Origin: Pseudorhodoplanes sp049324435
GTDB lineage: Bacteria > Pseudomonadota > Alphaproteobacteria > Rhizobiales > Xanthobacteraceae
DNA: 64,000 bases
Direction of reading: 5' to 3'
Assembly: GCA_049324435.1 (NCBI GenBank)
Contig: JBMOOQ010000057.1
Location: forward strand, 91,061-155,060
Shown: piece by piece, positions 33,725-42,540 of the stretch
Layout: each line of letters starts with the position of its first letter
Numbering within the stretch: the stretch's first letter is position 1
Notes under the pieces: model-generated
Seen by the model: the letters and a program-made list of their open reading frames with translations, nothing else
The model's database searches: none
Told to the model about the DNA's origin: nothing
Translations under genes and position numbers: made by a program

Positions 33725-33791
33725 TCGCCCGCTGAAATCACGCGGTCGTGAGCGCTTGAGTAACGCGTAGCGCAGCACGAGGGGGAAGGGA

Positions 33792-33817
33792 CCACGGCCG
33801 CCTGCGGGCGGCCGTGG
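33792..33817. terminator. Bidirectional hairpin between convergent genes
   Basis: CCACGGCCGCC (33792-33802) and GGCGGCCGTGG (33807-33817) form a perfect 11-bp stem with a TGCG loop. It lies between the stop codons of the convergent TIGR02594 and argB genes (33724 and 33827), where a terminator working in both directions is expected. No clear T-run follows on either side, so stop efficiency is uncertain. Confidence 0.6.
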
Positions 33818-33826
33818 CATGTCCGG

Positions 33827-34702
33827 CTAACGGTGAATCAGCGTGCCGGCACCGTGATCGGTGAAAAGCTCCAAGAGCACGGCGTGCTTCTCCTTGCCAT
33901 CGAGGATGACGACGCCCTCGACGCCCTGTTCAAGCGCGGTGATGCAGGTCTCAACCTTCGGGATCATGCCGCCCGAAATCGTGCCGTCGGCGATCAGGTT
34001 GCGGACGTCGTTGACCGACATTTCCGGGATCAGCTTCTTGTTCTTGTCCAGCACGCCCGGTACGTCGGTGAGAAGCAGAAGCCGCTTTGCCTTCAGCGCA
34101 CCGGCGATATAGCCCGCGAACGTATCGGCATTGACGTTGAAGGTCTCTCCGTTCGGCCCCGACGCGATCGGCGCCAGCACCGGGATAAGCTCGCGTCCGA
34201 TGATCTGGTCGAGCACCGTCGTATCGATCTTTTCCGGCTCGCCGACAAAGCCGAGATCGACCACATCGGCGACAGCAGCGCCACTCGGCCCGCCCGCTTT
34301 CCGCGCGATCACCATGTTGCCATCCTTGCCGCACAGGCCGACGGCCTTGCCGCCGGCCTGATTGATGTGGCTGACAATCTGCTTGTTGATCGAGCCGGCC
34401 AGCACCATCTCGACGATCTCCACCGTCGCCGCATCGGTGACGCGCAACCCGCCTGAGAATTGCGACTTGATGCCGAGCCGGCCCAGCATCGCCGCGATCT
34501 GCGGTCCGCCGCCATGCACCACCACGGGATTGATCGCGGTCTGCTCCAGCAGCACGATGTCGCGGGCGAAGGCGCGCGCGGCTTCCTCCTCACCCATGGC
34601 ATGGCCGCCGTATTTGATCACGACGATTTCGTCGTCGTAGCGCTGCATATGCGGCAGCGCCTCGGACAGAATGCGGGCCTGGTCGTGCGGAGAGACCGTC
34701 AT
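33827..34702 (-). CDS. argB: Acetylglutamate kinase
   Basis: A 291-residue amino-acid kinase-fold enzyme that phosphorylates N-acetylglutamate in arginine synthesis. The N-terminal motif is IVVIKYGGHAMGEEE, followed by NPVVVHGGGPQIAAML, the substrate loop GGLRVTDAATVEIVEMVLAG, and the nucleotide-site NVNADTFAGYIAGAL and LLLTDVPGVLDKNKKLIP. The length is typical. It follows the engB-DUF423 genes on the same strand and is known to be linked to engB in alphaproteobacteria. It ends at a shared hairpin terminator. Confidence 0.97.
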   Translation of the reverse strand: MTVSPHDQARILSEALPHMQRYDDEIVVIKYGGHAMGEEEAARAFARDIVLLEQTAINPVVVHGGGPQIAAMLGRLGIKSQFSGGLRVTDAATVEIVEMVLAGSINKQIVSHINQAGGKAVGLCGKDGNMVIARKAGGPSGAAVADVVDLGFVGEPEKIDTTVLDQIIGRELIPVLAPIASGPNGETFNVNADTFAGYIAGALKAKRLLLLTDVPGVLDKNKKLIPEMSVNDVRNLIADGTISGGMIPKVETCITALEQGVEGVVILDGKEKHAVLLELFTDHGAGTLIHR

Positions 34703-34783
34703 GCGGGGAGTCCTTGGCGGGGGGAGTCCTGACCGGAGAATGTCGCGGGAGCTTTTAGCGGGCCGCCCCGGACTCGGGAAGGG

Positions 34784-35143
34784 CTACCGCATCGCCAGGA
34801 ATGCGGCCACCGCCAGCAGCACCCAGCCGCCGATCATGACCATGCCGCCGGTCGGCGCGGCCATCGGGAACAGCCGGTGCCCGGCATAGGCGCGCAACGC
34901 GAGATCGCCGGCAAACAGGGCAACGCCGGTCAGCAGCACGACGACCGCGACAAGACCCGTGGTCCGTCCGATCAGGCCTGCCGCAATGCCCGCGCAGGCT
35001 GCTATCGCCGCAGGCGCATGGAACAAAAGCATATAGCCCGCGCTATCCAGCCCGGTACCCGGCTTGGCGTGAGCTCCCGCGGCGGTCAATACAACTCCGG
35101 CGGCTCCAAACAGGGCCGCAATCGCGATCAGAAGCTGCAGCAT
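34784..35143 (-). CDS. DUF423 family membrane protein
   Basis: A 119-residue protein with four hydrophobic segments (about residues 3-20, 34-54, 60-82 and 97-117). Family features are a Gly/Ala-rich first helix, the LLFHAPAAI region, and the C-terminal MAAPTGGMVMIGGWVLLA. DUF423 members are small inner-membrane proteins without known function. It starts 9 bases after the engB stop codon and is probably transcribed with engB and argB. The ATG at 35143 has an AGGAGG ribosome-binding site. Confidence 0.87.
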   Translation of the reverse strand: MLQLLIAIAALFGAAGVVLTAAGAHAKPGTGLDSAGYMLLFHAPAAIAACAGIAAGLIGRTTGLVAVVVLLTGVALFAGDLALRAYAGHRLFPMAAPTGGMVMIGGWVLLAVAAFLAMR

Positions 35144-35152
35144 GACTCCTCC

Positions 35153-35803
35153 TTAGCGGCGCTCAGCGATAAGCCGCGCGATCGCGGCGCGCAATTCCGG
35201 AATGCCGGTGCCCTCGCGCGACGAGGTCGCCACGACATCCGGAAAGGCCGCCGCGCTCTTGGCGATCCCTTCGGAGACGCTGGCGATGCGCACAGTGAGG
35301 TCCTTCGCCGAAAGCTGGTCGCATTTTGTCAGCACGATCTGGTGCGACACCGCAGCGCTGCGCAACAGGTCGAGCGCCGGCTTGTCGGCGTCCTTGATGC
35401 CGTGGCGTGCGTCGATCAGCACATAGACCCGGGCGAGATTGGCGCGGCCCTGCAGATAGGCATGGATCAGTTCGGTCCAGGCCTTGACCTTAGCCTCGGG
35501 CGCCTCGGCATAGCCATAGCCCGGCATGTCGGCGAGCCGCAGATTGTCCGGCCCCTGAAAGAAGATGATTTCCTGGGTGCGGCCGGGCGTGTGCGAGGTG
35601 CGCGCCAGCGCTTTGCGTCCGGTGAGCGCATTGATCAGCGAAGATTTGCCGGCATTGGAGCGGCCGGCAAAGGCGATCTCCAGCCCCTTCATCGGCGGCA
35701 GGGTCTCGATCGATGCGGCCGCCCACATGAATTGCCAGTCGCCGGCAAACAGCTTGCGTCCGGCCTCGATCTCTCCGCGGGTGAAGTCGCTCTTGAACGT
35801 CAT
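35153..35803 (-). CDS. engB: Ribosome biogenesis GTP-binding protein EngB/YsxC
   Basis: A 216-residue GTPase. G1 is AFAGRSNAGKSSLINAL, G3 is LADMPGYGYAEAP and G4 is VLTKCDQLS; the RTSHTPGRTQEI segment is the switch I region. EngB is needed for 50S subunit assembly. The frame is open from 35860, but ATG 35803 gives the family N terminus. It is 84 bases downstream of yidC in the block rpmH-rnpA-yidC-engB, which is strongly conserved in alphaproteobacteria. Confidence 0.95.
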   Translation of the reverse strand: MTFKSDFTRGEIEAGRKLFAGDWQFMWAAASIETLPPMKGLEIAFAGRSNAGKSSLINALTGRKALARTSHTPGRTQEIIFFQGPDNLRLADMPGYGYAEAPEAKVKAWTELIHAYLQGRANLARVYVLIDARHGIKDADKPALDLLRSAAVSHQIVLTKCDQLSAKDLTVRIASVSEGIAKSAAAFPDVVATSSREGTGIPELRAAIARLIAERR

Positions 35804-35887
35804 GCCCGTCACCATAAACGAAATCGCCGGGACTGGCCCGGCGATGACGTATCCGTGCACAAGATGCGCGAGCGCCGCCGCTTTTCC

Positions 35888-37780
35888 TTAGGTCTTCTTC
35901 TTATCGCTCGGCGGCGCATTGTCCTGCGATGGCGGCTTCTTCCTGCCGAACAGCTCCCGGATATTGTCGCCGAGTTCGATCTTCGCTCCGTGCTTTTTCA
36001 TGATGTAGGACTGCTGGAGCACCGACAGTGTGTTATTCCAGGCCCAGTAGATCACAAGGCCAGCCGGGAAGCTCGCCAGCATGATCGTAAAGATCAGCGG
36101 CATCCAGTCGAAGATCATCTTCTGGGTCGGGTCCGGCGGCGACGGGTTCAGTTTCATCTGGAACCACATCGTGATGCCCATGATGATGGGCCACACGCCG
36201 ATCATCAGATAGGCGCCGAGCACCGGCACGCTGTGCGGGTTCCAGGGGATGAGCCCGAACAGGTTGAAGATTGTAGTCGGATCCGGTGCGGCAAGATCCT
36301 TGATCCAGCCGAAGAACGGCGCGTGCCGCATCTCGATGGTGATGAACAGCACCTTGTAGAGCGCGAAGAACACTGGGATCTGGATCAGGATCGGCAGACA
36401 GCCGGCCAGCGGATTGATCCGCTCCTGCTTGTACAGCTCCATCAGCGCCTGCTGCTGCTTGACCTTGTCGTCGGCATAGCGGTCGCGGATCTGCAACATC
36501 TGCGGCTGCACCGCCTTCATCTTCGCCATTGAGGCATAGGACTTGTTGGCGAGCGGGAAGAACACGATCTTGATGATGACCGTGACCGCAAGGATCGCCA
36601 GCCCGAAATTGCCGAGCAGCCGGAAGAAGAAGTCGAGCATCCAGAACATCGGCTTGGTGATGAAGTAGAACCATCCCCAGTCGATCAGGAGTTCGAAGCG
36701 GTTGAGATTGAGCGTCTTGTCGTAATTGTCGATAAGGCCGACTTCCTTGGCGCCGGCGAACAGCCGCGCTTTTGCCGCGCCGGTGCCGCCGGCCGCGACC
36801 GTGACCGGGTCCAGCAGATAGTCGGTCTGGTAGACCTTGCGGTTATTGAGGTCGCGCGCCGAGAAGGTCGCGTTCAGCTTGGCATTGGTCTCCGGTAACA
36901 GCGTCGCGGCCCAGTATTTGTCGGTGATGCCGAGCCATGCATTGACGACGCCGGGGAAGCTGAGCTGCTTCTCGGACTCGATCTTGCTGTAGGACACCTC
37001 CTGCGGGCCCTTGTCGCCGAGCACGCCGATCAGGCCTTCGTGCAGGATGTAGTAGCCGAGGATTTCCGGTTTGCCGTGGCGCGAGATCAGCGCGTAAGGA
37101 TAGAGCGTGACCGCGTCGGCACCGCGATTGACGATCGTGTCCTCGATCGTGAACAGGTAGTTGTCGTCGATTGCGATCACGCGGCGGAATTCGAGGCCTT
37201 CGCCGTTGTCCCAGGTCAGCGTGACCGGCTTGCCGACGCCGAGTGCGCCGGAGCCCTGCTGGGTCCACACCGTGTTGTCGTCCGGCACCTTGACCTTGCC
37301 GCCGGCGGCGTTGGTCCAGCCGAACTGCGCGTAAAACGGGTGCGGGCTGCCGGACGGCGCCAGCAGCACGATCGCCGGGGATTTGGGATCGACGGTCTCG
37401 CGGTACTTGATCAGTGCTACGTCGTCGATACGGCCGCCGCGCAACGCGATCGAGCCATGAATGGTCGGAGTTTCGATCTTGACGCGCGGGGAGGCGGCCA
37501 GAATGGCTTCGCGGGTGAGCGTCTGGCCAGGAATTGCCGGCTGGCCGGGGACTGCCGGGGTGGTCGCCCCCGGTTGCGGCGTTGCCCCGGGCTGGGCCGC
37601 CGTGCCGGGCTGCGGCACGGTGCCCGGCGCGGTCTGCTGGGCCTGCTGCTGTTGCTGGCGGAGCCTTGCCTCTTCCCGCTGCCGCTCCAGCTGCGGACCG
37701 CCGATGAAATACTGCCAGCCCAGGATCACGAGCAGGGAAAGCCCGATCGCAAGGAACATGTTCTTCTGGTCTTGAATCAT
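35888..37780 (-). CDS. yidC: Membrane protein insertase YidC
   Basis: A 630-residue insertase. One N-terminal helix (about residues 8-26) is followed by a Pro/Gln-rich linker, and a large periplasmic domain (about 80-370) of beta type follows. The conserved core has five helices, with FRLLGNFGLAILAVTVIIK, the cytoplasmic MKAVQPQMLQIRDRYADDK coiled region, LAGCLPILIQIPVFFALY and FPAGLVIYWAWNNTLSVLQQ. It inserts inner-membrane proteins alone or with SecYEG. It is co-directional with rpmH and rnpA; the gap to rnpA is 25 bases, where a yidD gene is often found but is absent here. Confidence 0.97.
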   Translation of the reverse strand: MIQDQKNMFLAIGLSLLVILGWQYFIGGPQLERQREEARLRQQQQQAQQTAPGTVPQPGTAAQPGATPQPGATTPAVPGQPAIPGQTLTREAILAASPRVKIETPTIHGSIALRGGRIDDVALIKYRETVDPKSPAIVLLAPSGSPHPFYAQFGWTNAAGGKVKVPDDNTVWTQQGSGALGVGKPVTLTWDNGEGLEFRRVIAIDDNYLFTIEDTIVNRGADAVTLYPYALISRHGKPEILGYYILHEGLIGVLGDKGPQEVSYSKIESEKQLSFPGVVNAWLGITDKYWAATLLPETNAKLNATFSARDLNNRKVYQTDYLLDPVTVAAGGTGAAKARLFAGAKEVGLIDNYDKTLNLNRFELLIDWGWFYFITKPMFWMLDFFFRLLGNFGLAILAVTVIIKIVFFPLANKSYASMAKMKAVQPQMLQIRDRYADDKVKQQQALMELYKQERINPLAGCLPILIQIPVFFALYKVLFITIEMRHAPFFGWIKDLAAPDPTTIFNLFGLIPWNPHSVPVLGAYLMIGVWPIIMGITMWFQMKLNPSPPDPTQKMIFDWMPLIFTIMLASFPAGLVIYWAWNNTLSVLQQSYIMKKHGAKIELGDNIRELFGRKKPPSQDNAPPSDKKKT

Positions 37781-37805
37781 GCGTTCTCAGCTCACGGGTC
37801 GATGG

Positions 37806-38174
37806 TTAGCGGCTCGGTTTCGGCTCAGGCCGCGCCGTGTCCTTTGGCCGCATCGAGTGAATGCGCGCAATGGCCCGATCATAGTCGGCCGCCAGATCGG
37901 AAAATGCTGCGGATAGCGCTGCCCTCCGGCCGACCAGCACATAATCGTGTCCAGGGCGCAATGCGCCCGTTGATCTCAGGCGAACGATCTCGCGCAAGCG
38001 CCGGCGGACGCGGTTGCGCTCTACAGCATTTCCGACCTTGCGAGATACTGTAAACCCGATACGAGCCGGGTCCTGGTCGCTGCGGTCGCGCGCCTGCAGG
38101 ACGAATCCGGCGGATGGCACTTTGAGCGCCCCTGCGGCGGCCAGAAAATCCGCTCGTTGCCTCAGGCGCTCCAT
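37806..38174 (-). CDS. rnpA: Ribonuclease P protein component
   Basis: A 122-residue basic protein that binds the catalytic RNase P RNA for tRNA 5' maturation. The signature is ARIGFTVSRKVGNAVERNRVRRRLREIVR, split here as ARIGFTVSRKVGNA and ERNRVRRRLREIVR. The N terminus MERLRQRADFLAAA and the Asp-Tyr-Val-Leu-Val region are typical. The frame is open upstream to 38513, but ATG 38174 starts the family. It is 29 bases after rpmH, the standard pair. Confidence 0.94.
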   Translation of the reverse strand: MERLRQRADFLAAAGALKVPSAGFVLQARDRSDQDPARIGFTVSRKVGNAVERNRVRRRLREIVRLRSTGALRPGHDYVLVGRRAALSAAFSDLAADYDRAIARIHSMRPKDTARPEPKPSR

Positions 38175-38203
38175 GCGGGACCGGCCTTCCGGGCCGCCCC
38201 GGC

Positions 38204-38338
38204 TCAGGCGCTGAGGCGCTTGCGGCCGCGCGCGCGCCGGGCCGAGATGACCTTGCGGCCGCCCTTGGTCTCCATGCGGGCGCGGAAGCCGTGGCGGCGC
38301 TTGCGCACGAGCTTGCTCGGTTGATAGGTCCGTTTCAC
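38204..38338 (-). CDS. rpmH: 50S ribosomal protein L34
   Basis: A 44-residue protein with the near-invariant L34 sequence: it starts KRTYQPSKLVRKRRHGF and continues RARMETKGGRKV and RARGRKRLSA. The initiation codon is GTG (38336-38338), preceded by a GGAAGACTC stretch; upstream residues in the open frame are not part of the family. It heads the rpmH-rnpA-yidC-engB series, with a good promoter about 130 bases upstream. Confidence 0.96.
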   Translation of the reverse strand: MKRTYQPSKLVRKRRHGFRARMETKGGRKVISARRARGRKRLSA

Positions 38339-38468
38339 GGGAAGACTCTCCGCTGGTCGCGGCACAATGCCGGATGCTTCGGGTGGTGCGCACCGGCCCT
38401 TCGACTGCAACACTCTCGTGCGAAAATCTCTCGCCGCGAAAAGGCCGCCGGTGCCGGAATTCCGGGCG

Positions 38469-38498
38469 CTTATACGGGACGGCTCGGCATTTCGTCAA
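38469..38498 (-). promoter_or_regulatory. Promoter for rpmH operon
   Basis: Read on the minus strand, TTGACG (38498-38493) and TATAAG (38474-38469) are spaced by 18 bases, a near-consensus sigma-70 pattern. It would give an rpmH leader of about 120 bases. The gap between rpmH and the histidine kinase gene is 468 bases; apart from this promoter and GC-rich sequence around 38550-38640, I see nothing gene-like in it. Confidence 0.55.
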
Positions 38499-38806
38499 TG
38501 CAAGCGCAGCCAATCCCCTTCACTTTGGGCAGGCGATTTTATCCTGCCGGGTCAGGGACATGGCCCGGGGGGCGACCCCGATCCGGCCCGCCGTCGCGCG
38601 AATCGGACGGAACTTGTGCCGGATTCGCGCCGGCCGGTGGCGGCCTCATACCTCGGAGGCGGTGGTCCCCGGCCGGGGTTAACCATGATCGCCGGAGGCT
38701 GTATCGGTCATTTTTGCGCCCGGTTTGACGACTTGATAGTGCGGCCCCATCATGAGCCTGTACGGAGGCTCGCGATTTCTGTCGTGCCCGTATACAGGCA
38801 GCGGTG

Positions 38807-40267
38807 ATGACCGATTTGGACGATAAGGGCCCGGTCCGCGTGCCGCGGTTCGGACTCTCCGGCAAGCTCCTGGTGCTGACGATCCTGTTCATCATGATCG
38901 TGCAGGTGCTGATCTATGTTCCGGCGGTCTCGATTTTTCGCCTCAACTGGCTGAACGACCGCCTCGCGGCCGCGCGGACTGCGGCGCTCGTGCTTTATGC
39001 TGCGCCGAGCGGGATGGTCCCGGACGATCTGGCGCGCGATATCCTCGCCAGTATCGGTGCGCAGGCCGTAGTCATGAAGACCGGGCAGACGCGGCGGCTG
39101 CTCGCGGTCACCGAGATGCCGGAAGAAACCCACCGCAATTTCGATCTGCGGGATGTCGGCTGGCTCGATGCGGTCAAGGGCGCCTATCACGGGCTGTTCG
39201 ATCCGAAAGAGGCGATCCTCCAGGTCATCGGACCGGCGCCACGCGACGGCGAATTCCTGGAAATCCTGATCAAGAACGAGCCGCTGCAGCGCGCGATGCT
39301 GCGCTTTTCGCGCAATGTGCTGGTCGCGTCTTTGATTATTTCCGCATCGACGCTGGCGCTGGTTTATCTCGCGCTGCATTTCATGTTCGTGCGGCCGATG
39401 CGGCGGATCACCCGCAATATCATGGCGTTCCGGGCCGATCCGGAAAATCCGTCGCGCACCATCAAGGTCTCCAGGCGCAACGACGAAATCGGCGTCACCG
39501 AGCGCGAACTCGCCTCGATGCAGAGCAATCTGACATCGATGCTGCATCAGCGCGCGCGCCTGGCGGCGCTTGGCCTCGCGGTGTCGAAGATCAACCACGA
39601 TCTCAGGAACATGCTGGCTTCGGCGCAGCTGGTCTCGGACCAGTTGTCGAGCGTGCGCGATCCGCGGGTCCAGCGCTTCGCGCCCAAACTCGTGCGGACG
39701 CTCGAACGCGCCATCGAATTCTGCCAGTCCACCTTGTCCTATGGACGTGCACAGGAGGCGCCGCCCGACCGCCGCATGATTGCGGTGGAGCCGTTGGTGC
39801 AGGAAGTTCACGACACGCTGGGACTGAGCGCCGAAAGCGATATCGGCTGGATTGTCTCGATCGAGCGCGGCCTCGAAATGGATGCCGACCACGATCACAT
39901 GTTCCGTGTCCTGCTCAATCTCACCCGCAATGCCATGCAGGCGCTGGAGGCGCGTGCGCCCAATAATCCGCTGCGCGACCAGATCCGCGTCACCGGCCGG
40001 CGCGAGGGCGGCGTGGTGGTGATCGAAGTCTCCGATACGGGCCCGGGCTTTCCGCCGCAGGCGCGCGAGCATCTGTTCCAGGCGTTTTCGGGGTCGGCCC
40101 GCCCGGGCGGCACCGGCCTCGGCCTTGCCATCGCCGCCGAACTTGTTCGCGCCCATGGCGGTGAAATCCGGCTGGTCGAAGGCACGATCGGTGCCACCTT
40201 TCACCTTACCATCCCGGATCAGGCGGTCGATCTGGACGCCTGGCGCGAGGAGCGGGCCAGCGCCTGA
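38807..40267 (+). CDS. Sensor histidine kinase with HAMP domain
   Basis: A 486-residue membrane histidine kinase. Helix 1 is at about residues 20-43 and helix 2 at about 170-192, bounding a 125-residue periplasmic domain. HAMP follows (VRPMRRITRNIMAFRADPE). The dimerisation helix has the phosphoacceptor His264 in VSKINHDLRNMLASAQL, an HDLRN box rather than the usual HELRTP. The ATPase domain has NLTRNAMQALEARAP (N box), VSDTGPGFPP (G1) and GGTGLGLAIAAELVRAHGG (G2). No response regulator lies next to it, so it is an orphan kinase. GTG 38804 directly before the ATG is an alternative start. Confidence 0.92.
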   Translation: MTDLDDKGPVRVPRFGLSGKLLVLTILFIMIVQVLIYVPAVSIFRLNWLNDRLAAARTAALVLYAAPSGMVPDDLARDILASIGAQAVVMKTGQTRRLLAVTEMPEETHRNFDLRDVGWLDAVKGAYHGLFDPKEAILQVIGPAPRDGEFLEILIKNEPLQRAMLRFSRNVLVASLIISASTLALVYLALHFMFVRPMRRITRNIMAFRADPENPSRTIKVSRRNDEIGVTERELASMQSNLTSMLHQRARLAALGLAVSKINHDLRNMLASAQLVSDQLSSVRDPRVQRFAPKLVRTLERAIEFCQSTLSYGRAQEAPPDRRMIAVEPLVQEVHDTLGLSAESDIGWIVSIERGLEMDADHDHMFRVLLNLTRNAMQALEARAPNNPLRDQIRVTGRREGGVVVIEVSDTGPGFPPQAREHLFQAFSGSARPGGTGLGLAIAAELVRAHGGEIRLVEGTIGATFHLTIPDQAVDLDAWREERASA

Positions 40268-40424
40268 ACCGCGTAAGCCGGCTGAAAAGCCTTGCCATCC
40301 GGGGAGTGGGGCGATAGCTATCCGCCGTTGCGCTGGCCTTGCGTCCTCGCGACCGGCCCAAACGCCGCCCGGATCGCTTCCGGGACGTTCGGGATGATGG
40401 TCAGGCCGCCACTCGCGTAACGAC

Positions 40425-40501
40425 GCGCCCGTAGCTCAGCTGGATAGAGCACCAGACTACGAATCTGGGGGTCAGGAGTTCGAATCTCTTCGGGCGCGCC
40501 A
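40425..40501 (+). tRNA. tRNA-Arg (anticodon ACG)
   Basis: A 77-base cloverleaf. The acceptor stem GCGCCCG (40425-40431) pairs with CGGGCGC (40491-40497), with G as discriminator and an encoded CCA (40499-40501). The D arm has AGCTCAGCTGGATAGAGC. The anticodon stem is CCAGA/TCTGG with loop CTACGAA, so ACG is at 40459-40461. The T arm has GTTCGAATC. ACG is normally edited to ICG by TadA and reads CGU, CGC and CGA. Confidence 0.97.
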
Positions 40502-40620
40502 TTTTCAGTTTCAGCGCTTAAGATCGAAAACGATTGTCCGCCCAGCGGGCGCCAAATGATGCGTATATGGGCGGTGATGGCATTTGCCTTAATGCTCGCT
40601 CCGGCATTTCAGGCCCACAC

Positions 40621-42186
40621 CTATCGCTGCTGCTTCGGTAAAACAAAAATCTGCCCCGGATAGATCAAATCAGGATCGCGGATCTGATCGCGGTTGGCCT
40701 TGTAGATCACCGTGTAGCGAATGCCTTGACCGTAGGTCGCACGGCTGATCTGCCAGAGATTGTCGCCGCGGATCACTACGCGCGTATCAATCTTCGGCAC
40801 CACGACGGTACCGCTGCGATCGGTTGCTGCGGCGGACTTTGCTCTGCTGTCGTGCGTCGCACCAGCGCTTGGCGGCGATGGCGTGGACGGTGCCGGGCTC
40901 TTTGCTGCAGTCGCGGCCTCGCGCGGCGCAGTCTCCCCTTGAGACACATGAGATGCAGGCTTCGACTGCGGCTCGGCCGGTTTGACCGAACCCGGCTGCG
41001 CCGGCGCTTGATCCGAAGCTCTCGGCGCGGTTTCGGCCGCAGCGATCCGAGGTTCGGGAGCCGCTCGTTGCGAGATCGCCGGTTTCGTTTCCGTGGCTCC
41101 AAGCGGTGCTGCGGGACGCTGCGCCTGAGCTTGCGTTTGCGGCTGCCGGTCCGCGGTCACGGCGGGCGATGCGGGCGCAGAAGGCTGTGGAGCCGGTGCC
41201 GCCGCTTGTGGTTGTGCTGCCGCGATCGACATCTGAGGCGCTGATGAGGTCGGAGCAGGCGACGCTGGGGGCGCGCTCGATGCCAATGTCGCCGGCGCGC
41301 TGAACGGGACTTCCGCGCGCGCGACCACCTTTTCCGATGCGCCGATCTGGTCCAGCCGGATGCGATATTCGCCGGGCCTCACGCCGCTTCCGATGAGAAA
41401 GCTGATCTGTCCGTCGGCTGATGCCGTGCCGGTCGCGATATAGGAATCGTTCAGGTAGAGGCGCACGCTCGCCCCGGGCGTGGACCGGCCCGATATGAAG
41501 AGTTTGCCGCCCTCCTGCGCTTCGGCGAGATCGATACGAACGTTCGCCTCGGTCTGCGGCACAGGCTTCGGTTGCGCAGCGGAAGGTGCATCGGACGGAC
41601 GGACTGGCACCTGTGGCGCGCCAGGCGCCGCTGTGCCCGGCGAGAGCACCGCGACCGCCTTGTCCTGCACGGGCGAGCCCAGTTCGACGGCGACCGATTG
41701 GCTCGACACCATCGGCTTGCCGCCGGCTTCGGTCATGCGCAGCTTCAGTTCGTATTTGCCGGGTGGAAGCGGCTTCGGAATGAGGACGAATGAGCCTGTC
41801 GCATCGGCAACGGTCCGATCATGAACCTCGCCATCGCGCAGCAGCTCGACCGTTGCATTCGGGCGGGCGCGGCCTGCAATGACGGAATCGCCGTTCGGTT
41901 CGATCCGCGCAACATCGAACTGGGGACCGGACTCGGTCGCGGCAGGCTTCGACACGCCGAGTTGCGTTCCGAGATCCTTGATCGTTTCGCTCGCCGACGT
42001 GAGCGGCTTCGAGGCGGGCGTCTCGGCCGGCGCGCTCTTCTCGGCTTGTACCGGAGGCTTCGGCCGGTCCGGCAATGTCGTTGCGAACTCGGGATGATTG
42101 AGAAGCCACCAGAGCAGGCCCGCACCAAGGGCAATCACAGCAGCCAGCAGGAGAAGAGCAGCGCGGGCCGTGAATGTTCCCGTCAT
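40621..42186 (-). CDS. LysM-domain protein with membrane anchor
   Basis: A 521-residue protein. One membrane helix (about residues 8-30, LLLLAAVIALGAGLLWWLL) anchors it, followed by Ig-like strand segments including IEPNGDSVIAGRARPNATVE and LFISGRSTPGASVRLYLN. A Pro/Ala/Ser/Gln-rich linker spans about residues 300-450, and a C-terminal LysM domain begins VVIRGDNLWQISRATYGQG and ends DPDLIYPGQIFVLP. LysM binds peptidoglycan; the protein is probably periplasmic. It lies between two tRNA-Arg genes; the long linker is of variable, repeat-poor composition. Confidence 0.87.
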   Translation of the reverse strand: MTGTFTARAALLLLAAVIALGAGLLWWLLNHPEFATTLPDRPKPPVQAEKSAPAETPASKPLTSASETIKDLGTQLGVSKPAATESGPQFDVARIEPNGDSVIAGRARPNATVELLRDGEVHDRTVADATGSFVLIPKPLPPGKYELKLRMTEAGGKPMVSSQSVAVELGSPVQDKAVAVLSPGTAAPGAPQVPVRPSDAPSAAQPKPVPQTEANVRIDLAEAQEGGKLFISGRSTPGASVRLYLNDSYIATGTASADGQISFLIGSGVRPGEYRIRLDQIGASEKVVARAEVPFSAPATLASSAPPASPAPTSSAPQMSIAAAQPQAAAPAPQPSAPASPAVTADRQPQTQAQAQRPAAPLGATETKPAISQRAAPEPRIAAAETAPRASDQAPAQPGSVKPAEPQSKPASHVSQGETAPREAATAAKSPAPSTPSPPSAGATHDSRAKSAAATDRSGTVVVPKIDTRVVIRGDNLWQISRATYGQGIRYTVIYKANRDQIRDPDLIYPGQIFVLPKQQR

Positions 42187-42462
42187 GGCATCAGGCCTCC
42201 TGTCTGCATCGCCGAACTGTGTCAGGGATCAGTTTAGAGGCCGCGGCGGCATGGTGTCTACCGCTGCGCGGGATCCTGCTGCCGACCAGAGCGGGCAAAG
42301 TCGTCTGCACCGGAGGCTGCTGCTCAATGCCAAGAACCAAGCGCGCCGCAGCGGCGATTTCTGGCATACTCTGGAAATTCCGGACAATAGCCTGTAATCA
42401 GATTGCAGTTCCGGTGCATCGGGGAATGGCTTTCCCCGGCGCGCCGGTTTTCTTGTCGCACG

Positions 42463-42539
42463 GCGCCGGTAGCTCAGCTGGATAGAGCACCAGACTTCGA
42501 ATCTGGGGGTCAGGGGTTCGAATCCCTTCCGGCGCGCCA
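42463..42539 (+). tRNA. tRNA-Arg (anticodon TCG), island anchor
   Basis: A 77-base cloverleaf. The acceptor stem GCGCCGG (42463-42469) pairs with CCGGCGC (42529-42535), the discriminator is G and CCA is encoded (42537-42539). The anticodon stem is CCAGA/TCTGG with loop CTTCGAA, so TCG is at 42497-42499. The body is nearly the same as that of the ACG tRNA at 40425. Immediately after CCA the gene content changes to defence-type genes, so the 3' end of this tRNA is a likely integration site. Confidence 0.97.
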
Positions 42540-42540
42540 G

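Noticed and set aside
34877..36532. Open frame of 551 codons on the plus strand
   Set aside because: It is antisense to the DUF423, engB and yidC genes, and its translation is an Arg/Asp/His-rich shadow without any domain.
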